NCBI GenBank assembly: GCA_025058225.1
Contig: JANXEE010000004.1
Span: 1 to 55,478, forward strand
Direction: 5' to 3'
Length of the DNA: 55,478 nucleotides
Source of the DNA: Candidatus Calditenuaceae archaeon
GTDB lineage: Archaea; Thermoproteota; Nitrososphaeria_A; Caldarchaeales; Calditenuaceae
Under the pieces are notes generated by a model, which saw only the letters and a program-made list of their open reading frames with translations, had not been told where the DNA came from and searched no databases. The position numbers were made by a program, and so were the translations under genes. Positions 23,186 to 29,864 of this stretch are shown one piece after another (position 1 is the stretch's first letter; each line of letters begins with the position of its first letter).

Positions 23186-26078
23186 GCGCCTTCTCCACCC
23201 CGATCGAGGAGGCCAGAGAGACGGCCCTGAAGACCTCCCTGTAATCGAAGACCCCCCTCTCCATCAGTGCCCTCAGGAACCTCGCCCTCGTCTCCAGCTC
23301 CCTGTATATCCTCCTGATCTCCCTCCGGGCGATCCCGCGCATCTTCGCGATCTTCTCCTCCAGCAGGTAGCTGGTACCCTCTCCCCTGAACTCGTGGGCG
23401 TCGTAGACCGGGTTCCAGTTGAAGACCTCGACGTAGTTCATGCCCTCGGTCTCCGGGTCGACCCCGAGGATCTCGTTGACGCTGATCACCCTCCGCTCCA
23501 GCTTCCGGGTGACAGGATGAAGCACCGCGCTCTGGAGGACGACGCAGTTCAGGTTGTCGATGAAGGTCTTCGGGACGTTTATCGGGTCGCTGACCAGCCT
23601 CTGTATCAGCTTCTGGACGCTGCCGGCGTGGAACGTCGATATCACTCCGTGACCTGTGTCCATGATCGGCAACGCTGGACCTGTGCCTCCGATGTAGTAT
23701 GTCGCTCCCTTCAGCACCAGGTCGTAGACGTATGAGGGGCCGTTGGGCGAGACGTCCGTCACCCACTCGTATCTTCCAGAGCCGTAACAGTAGGCCGTGC
23801 CGCCCTCATGGAAGGTCCTGAGGTTGAGGCCGTCCCTCCAGCTCTCGAAGACGAACCTCTCCACCGAGTCCTGAGGCAGCTTCCAGTAACGCATAACGCT
23901 CGATCTGCCTTCGCCGTTCAGCTCCGCCTCGACCTCCAGGTCGCACCGCAGCTCAACTGTCCTGTCCTCGGAGATCGAGTACGCCATGCCGGAGGACCTC
24001 AGGACGCCATCCAGTCCCCTCCACCCCAGCGCCTCCCTTCCGACCCGCGCCCTGAAGTGTCTGCTCAGGCCGAGCTTTGACAGCGACCAGATCGTCCAGG
24101 AGGCCCTGCTGACGCCGAACCCTCCCTGGAACCTCGAGCCCCAACCCTCCAGCGCGTCCAGTATCCCCCTCACCAGCGCCGACCGGTCACCGACCTCGTC
24201 CGTGAGCAGGCCTCCCCAGAGCCTGTCGCCCTCGGAGACCAGGAGGCCCGACGCCCTCAGCCAGTGTACCAGTTCCGGCCTCAGGTTCCTGAAGGTCAAA
24301 CGGGTTCTGGATCCCCTAAGCCTCGCTGAAGAGCTGCCGTCGCATGTCATGATCGAGCTTATGACGGACTCGAGCGATGCAGCGTCGCCTTGGCCTCTCA
24401 CTTTTGACACCAGCTCGTATTTCCTGTTTCTCCTCACCAGATAGTCACCGCCGATCAACCTCCCAACGAGGTACCAAAGGTAGCCGTGTCCGACCGGCAG
24501 CACCATCGAGGAGTTGGGGTGACCGAGCGCCCCGCCGTTCGGCGACCTCAGGTCCAGCTTCAGGTCCCTGTGGCCGGAGTTCCACATCTCCAACAGCCTA
24601 GAGGCTTCGACCTCCCTGCAGTAAGGAGCGAGTATGAACCTGTGATTCGGTGTGACGCACAGGCTCTCTCCGGTGGAGAGCGTGACCCTCACCGTCTCGT
24701 TGGAGAAGGACCTCTTCAGACCCACCGCGCTCGCCAACAGGATCTCTGAGCTGCATGGAGTGGTCGCGTAGACCCGGATCTGATACGGAAACCGGATGTA
24801 CGTTGAGCCCTGACCGTTGGGAACTTCGAGTGACCTGAACTGGGAGTACAACTGGGAGAGCCTCACGGGGCCCCTCTCCGTGAAGACGACCGCGTCATCG
24901 ACGCACTGCATCGCCTGAAAGGCCACCGACGCCTCCTGACCCCTGATCTCGCCGACGATGATGTAGTTGGGCCTCTGTCTCAGCGCGGCCTTCAGCAGGT
25001 CGAAGAGCTCGACGCCGCTCGTACCGGCCTCGCCCTTCTTCGTCACCTCGCTGACCCAGTTCTCGTGGGGGACCACGATCTCCGGGACGTCCTCGATCGA
25101 GACGATCTTCGCGGTAGGCCTGATGAAGACCGCCGCGGCCCTGAGCAGAGTCGTCTTCCCCGAAGCGGTCTCGCCGCAGAACCAGACGTTCATGTTGCTC
25201 TCGAGGAGCATCCAGAGGTAGGCCGCGGCCTCCGCGCTCAGGACGTTCCACTTGATCAGCTGAGTTATGCTGATCGGTGTGTCGGAGAACTTCCTGATGG
25301 TGAAGTTGGAGCCCCTCCTGCTGACGTCGGAGCCGTAGACGATGTTGACCCTCGACCCGTCGGGGAGCTGTGCGTCTATTATTGGGTTCCTGAAGCTGGC
25401 AGGCCTGCCGCACTTTATGGAGAGCCTCTGGACGAACTGGTCCAGCTCCTTCTCGTCCCTGAACTCGATGTTCGTGACGCACCCCTCGAAGACCTTGTGG
25501 ACGATGAAGACCGGTCCGACGCCGTCGCAGCTGATGTCCTCGATGTAGGGGTCCCTGATGAAGGGCTCTATGACGCCGTGGGCGGTCTTCTCCATCAGGA
25601 CGTAGTGTCTTATCCCCGCGGCGAGCATCGGGTCGGCCCTGATCTCCGTCACGACGCCGCCACGCCGCACCACTCTGTACTCTCCCCGCCTCATTTGTGG
25701 ATCCGGAACGACGGCGTCCTCGAGCAGTTTCATCAGGGTCTCCTCCTTGTCGCCCCTCAACGGCTCTCCTCCCCGCAGGAGCCTCACAGCGACCGCCTCG
25801 TCGACGTACTCCAAGGCCTTCCAGGAAGCCTCCTCGACCTTGGGCTGGATTACCGCGTATCTCCTCCAAGGGCCCTCGGCGGAGTAGACGTGCACGAAGA
25901 ACGGATCCCCTATCGGGTAGAGGACGTTGACCTCCTCCATGTCCCTCATCTCCCTTGAGAGCTGAACCGCGAAGACCGGAGGCCTCCTCCCCTCCCTCTG
26001 CCACACCGTCAGGTACTCCCTGAGGTGCGGATAGCGTGAGAGAAGGTTGGGCAGCTGGACGTTCCCCTGACTCGCCAT
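23163..26078 (-). CDS. arlI: Archaellum/secretion ATPase FlaI (ArlI) interrupted by an intein
   Basis: 971 residues, of which 555 are the ATPase (exteins 1-391 and 808-971). N-terminal part with SYPIGDP-like LYPIGDPFFVHVY, then IDAQLPDGSRVNIVY, Walker A CGETASGKTTLL (302-309), ASP box IVSIEDVPEIVVPHEN, Walker B NYIIVGEIRGQEA (371-382) and, after the intein, the His box TGHGVISTFHA. Hexameric motor for assembly and rotation of the archaellum. ATG start overlaps the FlaH stop (ATGA). The intein sits directly between Gln391 and Thr808, just before the His box, so splicing is required for activity. Confidence 0.94.
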   Translation of the reverse strand: MASQGNVQLPNLLSRYPHLREYLTVWQREGRRPPVFAVQLSREMRDMEEVNVLYPIGDPFFVHVYSAEGPWRRYAVIQPKVEEASWKALEYVDEAVAVRLLRGGEPLRGDKEETLMKLLEDAVVPDPQMRRGEYRVVRRGGVVTEIRADPMLAAGIRHYVLMEKTAHGVIEPFIRDPYIEDISCDGVGPVFIVHKVFEGCVTNIEFRDEKELDQFVQRLSIKCGRPASFRNPIIDAQLPDGSRVNIVYGSDVSRRGSNFTIRKFSDTPISITQLIKWNVLSAEAAAYLWMLLESNMNVWFCGETASGKTTLLRAAAVFIRPTAKIVSIEDVPEIVVPHENWVSEVTKKGEAGTSGVELFDLLKAALRQRPNYIIVGEIRGQEASVAFQAMQCVDDAVVFTERGPVRLSQLYSQFRSLEVPNGQGSTYIRFPYQIRVYATTPCSSEILLASAVGLKRSFSNETVRVTLSTGESLCVTPNHRFILAPYCREVEASRLLEMWNSGHRDLKLDLRSPNGGALGHPNSSMVLPVGHGYLWYLVGRLIGGDYLVRRNRKYELVSKVRGQGDAASLESVISSIMTCDGSSSARLRGSRTRLTFRNLRPELVHWLRASGLLVSEGDRLWGGLLTDEVGDRSALVRGILDALEGWGSRFQGGFGVSRASWTIWSLSKLGLSRHFRARVGREALGWRGLDGVLRSSGMAYSISEDRTVELRCDLEVEAELNGEGRSSVMRYWKLPQDSVERFVFESWRDGLNLRTFHEGGTAYCYGSGRYEWVTDVSPNGPSYVYDLVLKGATYYIGGTGPALPIMDTGHGVISTFHAGSVQKLIQRLVSDPINVPKTFIDNLNCVVLQSAVLHPVTRKLERRVISVNEILGVDPETEGMNYVEVFNWNPVYDAHEFRGEGTSYLLEEKIAKMRGIARREIRRIYRELETRARFLRALMERGVFDYREVFRAVSLASSIGVEKALEGEATV
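23658..24905 (-). other. Intein in FlaI with LAGLIDADG-type endonuclease domain and C-terminal Asp
   Basis: 416 residues (protein positions 392-807). N-terminal Cys1 starts block A (CVDDAVVFTERGPVRL); block B is SLCVTPNHRFIL (Thr85, His88); blocks F/G are VYDLVLKGATYYIGG and LPIMD, followed by Thr+1 of the extein. Two endonuclease-like helices, YLVGRLIGGDY (144-155) and LVRGILDALEGWG (244-256), resemble LAGLIDADG motifs, the second somewhat degenerate. The usual C-terminal His-Asn is replaced by Met-Asp. Joining the exteins restores the uninterrupted FAMQ-TGHG type sequence seen in other FlaI/VirB11 ATPases. Confidence 0.9.
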
Positions 26079-26797
26079 CAGACCCTCACCTGCGTGTAGG
26101 GGAGCACCTTGATTCCGAAACCCGGCTCGACCTCGAAGGTGATCACGTCGCCGGTTGCCTTGTTGGCCCCTCGCACCTTCAGCACCTGAAGGGTCTTGAG
26201 GATCTGGCCCGAGACCTCTCTGATGTTCAGGGAAAGGTGAACGTCTGCCATCGACCTCAGCCGAACCATGAAGTCCTGTGAGAAGGAGTAGGGATGGATG
26301 GTGAAGACGAAGCTCAGCCCGCTCCGCTCCCTGAGCTCCCTGACGTCCGAGAAGAAGGCGAGCGTGTCCTTCTCCTGCAGTCCCGTTATCAGTAAGGTCA
26401 GCGAGTCGACAGCGTACAGCGCGAACTTGTCGCCCCTCTTCCTGAAGTAGGCCAACAGATATCCCAGGATCCGCTTGAGGGTCTCAGGAGAGACCTCGAG
26501 CTGGTCGAGGCCGAAGGGAATGATCGTCAGGTCGCCAGAGAGGTAGTAGCGCTGCGTTTCAAGTCCCAAGTTCCTCATCGACTCGACGAGAACTTTACCA
26601 CCCCCCTCGCTGGAGAAGAGGCACGCCCTCTGGCCCAGCCTAACGCATCCGTTGAGCAGGTGGTAGAGGAGGACGCTCTTCCCGGAGTCGTTGGGCCCCT
26701 CGATCAGTATCAGAGAGGGGAGAGGGATGCCGCTGATCCTCCTGTCCAGCTCCTCGTTGAAGGTCTTCAGGACGATCGTTCCCTCGAACTCGTTCAG
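26078..26797 (-). CDS. arlH: Archaellum accessory ATPase-like protein FlaH (ArlH)
   Basis: 239 residues if it begins at the CTG 26795-26797. KaiC/RecA fold: TFNEELDRRISGIPLPSLILIEG, Walker A GPNDSGKSVLLYH, Walker B-like FALYAVDSLTLLI, and FVFTIHPYSFSQDF. FlaH binds ATP without strong hydrolysis and regulates FlaI/FlaJ. No ATG, GTG or TTG occurs in frame between the GTG far upstream (inside the FlaF-like gene) and the conserved EELDRRISG; the CTG overlaps the preceding TGA (CTGA) exactly as other gene pairs here overlap by ATGA, GTGA or TTGA, so a CTG start is the simplest reading. Confidence 0.85.
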   Translation of the reverse strand: MNEFEGTIVLKTFNEELDRRISGIPLPSLILIEGPNDSGKSVLLYHLLNGCVRLGQRACLFSSEGGGKVLVESMRNLGLETQRYYLSGDLTIIPFGLDQLEVSPETLKRILGYLLAYFRKRGDKFALYAVDSLTLLITGLQEKDTLAFFSDVRELRERSGLSFVFTIHPYSFSQDFMVRLRSMADVHLSLNIREVSGQILKTLQVLKVRGANKATGDVITFEVEPGFGIKVLPYTQVRV

Positions 26798-27309
26798 CCT
26801 GCCGTCACCCCTGTAACGCCGGTGGGAAAGAAGATCTCCACGGAGACCGGGGCCGATGGATCTATGTCGGGCGGCGCCCGCAGTGAGAGCGTGATCTCCT
26901 CCCACGGGTCCAAGATTCCCGTGCCAGCGACGAGCGATACCGGGTTTCGGACCTCCCGTCCTCCGTTGAGTCCAACCCAAGTGACCTCCCAGCCCGACCC
27001 GTACCTCAGTATGATCACGGATGTCCTCCCGGACTTGCTGAGATATCGCAGCACCACGTCGGCTTGCCTCAACTGGCTGAAGGGGATACCGTCTCTTCCT
27101 TCGTACCGCATCGTCACCAATATGTGGGTCGAATTTCGGACCATCGACGAACCGAGCAGTCTTCCGTCCTCCCTCAGCTCGTCTATGGCCGAGATCAGGT
27201 CCCTGTAGTGTTCTGTGATGGCCGTGATGACGCTGAACGATGCGATCGAGAGCGTGATCAACAGAATGCCACCGGAGACCACCGTAGCGAGGCTCGTCAT
27301 GCTCCTCAC
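26794..27309 (-). CDS. FlaF-like archaellum stator protein
   Basis: 171 residues, GTG start overlapping the previous stop (GTGA). N-terminal membrane helix (VVSGGILLITLSIASFSVI) followed by a beta-rich extracellular domain (THILVTMRYEGR, VTWVGLNGG, EITLSLRAPPD, VSVEIFFPTG). This is the layout of FlaF, which binds the S-layer and anchors the archaellum. Assigned mainly by position before FlaH and topology; sequence similarity is weak, and FlaG is the alternative. Confidence 0.6.
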   Translation of the reverse strand: MRSMTSLATVVSGGILLITLSIASFSVITAITEHYRDLISAIDELREDGRLLGSSMVRNSTHILVTMRYEGRDGIPFSQLRQADVVLRYLSKSGRTSVIILRYGSGWEVTWVGLNGGREVRNPVSLVAGTGILDPWEEITLSLRAPPDIDPSAPVSVEIFFPTGVTGVTAG

Positions 27310-27788
27310 ACCACCGAGAACTTGGCCTCCACAGAGAAGCCGTTCGTGAGGAACAGCGTCAGCGAGTACTCGCCGGTCTCCAACTGTGACTTGAGGTATA
27401 CGGTAAGCTCAGCGTTTCCGCCCCTCACCAGCTCGGTCGCTGGATATTCCAGTTTCCACGCACCCCTCCTCGGAGACCTGTCGTGGACGTAGATCTCTGA
27501 CCTCTGAACTGACGTGAGCAGGACGCTGGCGCCGGTCAACTCGCTGACCGGTATGGACTTGCGGCCTACGTTCTTCAGGTAGACCCTCAGGACCTGGTCA
27601 GGTTCGTCGTAAACCACGGCCATGACGACCAGCCTGGTCAGAGCCCTATCGCGGAGGTCCTTGAGCAGACCTCTCTGTACGTCCTCCAGCATCGAGAAGT
27701 TGTTCAGCACCACGGAGGCCAGCGAGGACGCGGCGATCACGGCCGCCACGAGGGCGATACCTTCCACTATCACCGAGGCGCTGGCCAC
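27306..27788 (-). CDS. FlaG-like archaellum stator protein
   Basis: 160 residues, GTG start. N-terminal membrane helix (VIVEGIALVAAVIAASSLASVVL) and beta-sandwich domain (LTRLVVMAVVYDEPDQVLRVYLKNVG, AELTVYLKSQLETGEYSLTLFL). Together with the next gene it matches the FlaG/FlaF pair, which cap and hold the archaellum in the cell envelope. Four nt behind the upstream gene's stop. Confidence 0.6.
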   Translation of the reverse strand: MASASVIVEGIALVAAVIAASSLASVVLNNFSMLEDVQRGLLKDLRDRALTRLVVMAVVYDEPDQVLRVYLKNVGRKSIPVSELTGASVLLTSVQRSEIYVHDRSPRRGAWKLEYPATELVRGGNAELTVYLKSQLETGEYSLTLFLTNGFSVEAKFSVV

Positions 27789-27792
27789 GCTC

Positions 27793-28344
27793 TCACCTCT
27801 TCACCGACAACGGCGAGATGATCCTGTCCAACAAGAGAACCACCACCCCTATCACCGGGTTCCTCGGGTCCCTGAGGAGCAGGTTGAGCAGCACGAGCCC
27901 CAAGTGGAGCGCGTCCTTCATCGGTATCCCCAAGATCGGCTGGTCGGGAAGCGGCTCAACGGCCGAGAGGGCCTCGAGGGCCTTACGGACCTGATTCCTC
28001 ACATCCTCCACGTCCTCGCCCTCCATTCCCATCAGCAACCTCTCGACCTGCCACCGACCGAGCAGCTTCGTCAAGAGCTCGGTACAGGCGTACACGTTGA
28101 ACGTCAGGGTGTCGAACCCCTCGTGCGACTCCGACGTCGTCGAGCGGACGTGCTTCTGTTGAGGTCGTTGGTTACTCTCCTTCTCGGGAACGTCGCGTCT
28201 CGCGTCCGCGGTGGCCCTCGGGTCGTCGGCTGTCTGAACGGTCCTCAGAGGGTTATCGAGCGTTGAGAGGATCTCACGGACGTCCATCAGCGTCCTCTCG
28301 ATGGGGCCCTTCAGCTCGTTGATCTCCTTCAAGATCTGGTCCAT
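27793..28344 (-). CDS. Coiled-coil protein at the head of the archaellum-like operon
   Basis: 183 residues from ATG 28344 (MDQILKEINELKGPIERTL). N-terminal coiled coil (to about residue 35), polar low-complexity linker (40-75), then a helical domain FDTLTFNVYACTELLTKLLG and a hydrophobic C-terminal stretch (IGVVVLLLDRIISPL). By place it corresponds to FlaX of crenarchaea or FlaC/D/E of euryarchaea, which form the cytoplasmic ring around the motor. I cannot confirm homology from sequence. The frame is open to 28392 (MGAVEPGTG...), a possible longer start. Confidence 0.5.
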   Translation of the reverse strand: MDQILKEINELKGPIERTLMDVREILSTLDNPLRTVQTADDPRATADARRDVPEKESNQRPQQKHVRSTTSESHEGFDTLTFNVYACTELLTKLLGRWQVERLLMGMEGEDVEDVRNQVRKALEALSAVEPLPDQPILGIPMKDALHLGLVLLNLLLRDPRNPVIGVVVLLLDRIISPLSVKR

Positions 28345-28470
28345 TCTCCTCCCCTGAGCCTGCCTCCCCGTACCGGGCTCTACGGCTCCCACCTGCTCAC
28401 CCCTCCGCCGACCCCACCCATCAACGAGGGGCCAGTAGCACCTCGATCGCCACCCCCCGGCCTCCGAACT

Positions 28471-28483
28471 ATAGATAGTCTAT
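28471..28483. promoter_or_regulatory. Palindrome ATAGA-N3-TCTAT, copy 1
   Basis: atagatagtctat lies just downstream (for minus-strand transcription) of an AT-rich stretch (28500-28521) that looks like the archaellum operon promoter, near the expected transcript start. A second copy is at 28602-28614. Typical size and place of a repressor operator. Confidence 0.45.
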
Positions 28484-28499
28484 TCATTCCGGGTCTCAA

Positions 28500-28521
28500 T
28501 AGAAAATATTTAATATTTAAC
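28500..28521 (-). promoter_or_regulatory. AT-rich promoter region of the archaellum-like operon
   Basis: The plus strand here reads agaaaatatttaatatttaa, by far the most AT-rich stretch of the neighbourhood; minus strand gives ttaaatatta. A transcript from about 28480 would have a leader of roughly 130 nt before ATG 28344. Confidence 0.45.
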
Positions 28522-28601
28522 TTTTCCCTTCCACGGATCCACCTTCCGTTGATTGATATTTAAATCTAGCTTCGAGATGGCCCTTACAGGCCCAAATTTA
28601 C

Positions 28602-28614
28602 ATAGATTGTCTAT
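28602..28614. promoter_or_regulatory. Palindrome ATAGA-N3-TCTAT, copy 2
   Basis: atagattgtctat, same arms as copy 1 with one centre base changed, 131 bp away. It overlaps the TAG stop of the aminotransferase gene. Confidence 0.4.
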
Positions 28615-29807
28615 GAAATTATGTTTCTAATAACTTCTTTCAGCGATCTGGCGATGTGGGTGACCGTCTCCTCATCGGTCAGCATCGCGTGGTGCGGTAT
28701 CCAGAGGACGTCCCTCGCGGCGGCGTCGGCGTTCGGTAGGTGTGGCGGCTCGATGCCCAGCGAGGCGCAGTATCCGACGACGCCCTTGTGTCTGTGAAGC
28801 GGGACCGTGTAACCCGGTGACGAAGGGACGCCTCGAGACCTCAGCAGCTCGACGACGTGCCTCTTGTCGACGCTACCTATCCGCTTCCTCTCCAACCTCA
28901 GGGGGACCGTGTAGACGTTGAACCTCGTCGTGCCCTCCGGAGGTCTGACCGGTTCGATTCCCTCGATGTCCTCGAGCTCCTCCAGCAGCAGCCTGTAATT
29001 CCTCTGCCTGACTTCGAGCTGGCCGTCAAGACGCGAGAGCTGTGCCGCGAGGACCGCTGCCTGAAACTCGGTCATTCTGTAGTTGTAGGCCAGCGTGTCG
29101 CTCTCATACCAATCCTTTTCGGGAGTTCTGCCGCAGTTGACGAGGGACCAGCAGAGGTCCGCGAGGTCGTCGCGATCGGTCGTTAGGCATCCACCTTCTC
29201 CCGCGGTCATCACCTTGCTCGACTGGAAGCTGAAGCAACCGATCGTTCCCAGCGATCCCGTCCTCCTGCCACGCCACTCGGAGCCATGTGCTTGTGCCGC
29301 GTCCTCTATGACTGCAACGTCGTTCGTGTTCACGAGGCGCTGGAGCTCGTCCATCGGGTTCGGCATGCCCATTATGTGGACAGGTATCACAGCCTTTGCG
29401 TCGAGTTCCTCCGCGAGCTCCGCTGCCTCTGCTGAGTTCATGTGAAGCCCGTTTTCGTACAGGTCCACGAGCACCGGCACCGCACCCAGCTCAGCGATCA
29501 CCGAGACGGTGGATACGAACGTGTAAGGCGAAGTCACCACTCTGTCACCTCTTCCCACTCCGACGGCCCTCAGTGCCACCTTGAGTGCGACAGTTCCGTT
29601 GGCACAGGGCACACCTCTCCTGCAACCACAGTAACGAGCGAAGTCCTCAGCGAACCTGAAGGCCCATCTTCCACCGATTCCCCAGAGGCCTGACCTGAGG
29701 ACCTCCAGAACGTTCCTCTCCTCTTCCTCTCCCCACAGAGGCCAGCTTTTAGCGCTTGAGGTGCGCCGTTCCCCGACGCTCAAAGTCCTTCGATAATCAC
29801 CGGTCAT
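28611..29807 (-). CDS. DegT/DnrJ/EryC1-family PLP aminotransferase
   Basis: 398 residues. Nucleotide-sugar aminotransferase motifs: WGIGGRWAFRFAEDFARYCG, NGTVALKVALRAVGV, DRVVTSPYTFVSTVS, VIPVHIMGMPNPMDEL, VIEDAAQAHGSEWRGR, and the PLP-binding lysine in CFSFQSSKVMTAGEGG. It would transfer an amino group to a 3- or 4-keto sugar linked to a nucleotide; the substrate cannot be told. Sits directly upstream of the archaellum-like operon and 4 kb from UDP-sugar genes, so a role in surface glycan synthesis is plausible. A start further inside (about Trp23) cannot be excluded. Confidence 0.9.
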   Translation of the reverse strand: MTGDYRRTLSVGERRTSSAKSWPLWGEEEERNVLEVLRSGLWGIGGRWAFRFAEDFARYCGCRRGVPCANGTVALKVALRAVGVGRGDRVVTSPYTFVSTVSVIAELGAVPVLVDLYENGLHMNSAEAAELAEELDAKAVIPVHIMGMPNPMDELQRLVNTNDVAVIEDAAQAHGSEWRGRRTGSLGTIGCFSFQSSKVMTAGEGGCLTTDRDDLADLCWSLVNCGRTPEKDWYESDTLAYNYRMTEFQAAVLAAQLSRLDGQLEVRQRNYRLLLEELEDIEGIEPVRPPEGTTRFNVYTVPLRLERKRIGSVDKRHVVELLRSRGVPSSPGYTVPLHRHKGVVGYCASLGIEPPHLPNADAAARDVLWIPHHAMLTDEETVTHIARSLKEVIRNIIS

Positions 29808-29864
29808 CGTAATTAAGTTGGTCCCTCAGGCCGTGCGGAATCTCGGGCGACTTAACCGACGCTC

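Noticed and set aside
23163-26078. FlaI as two fused genes rather than an intein
   Set aside because: The exteins join seamlessly at the His box and the insert carries Cys1, TPNH block B and endonuclease-like motifs.
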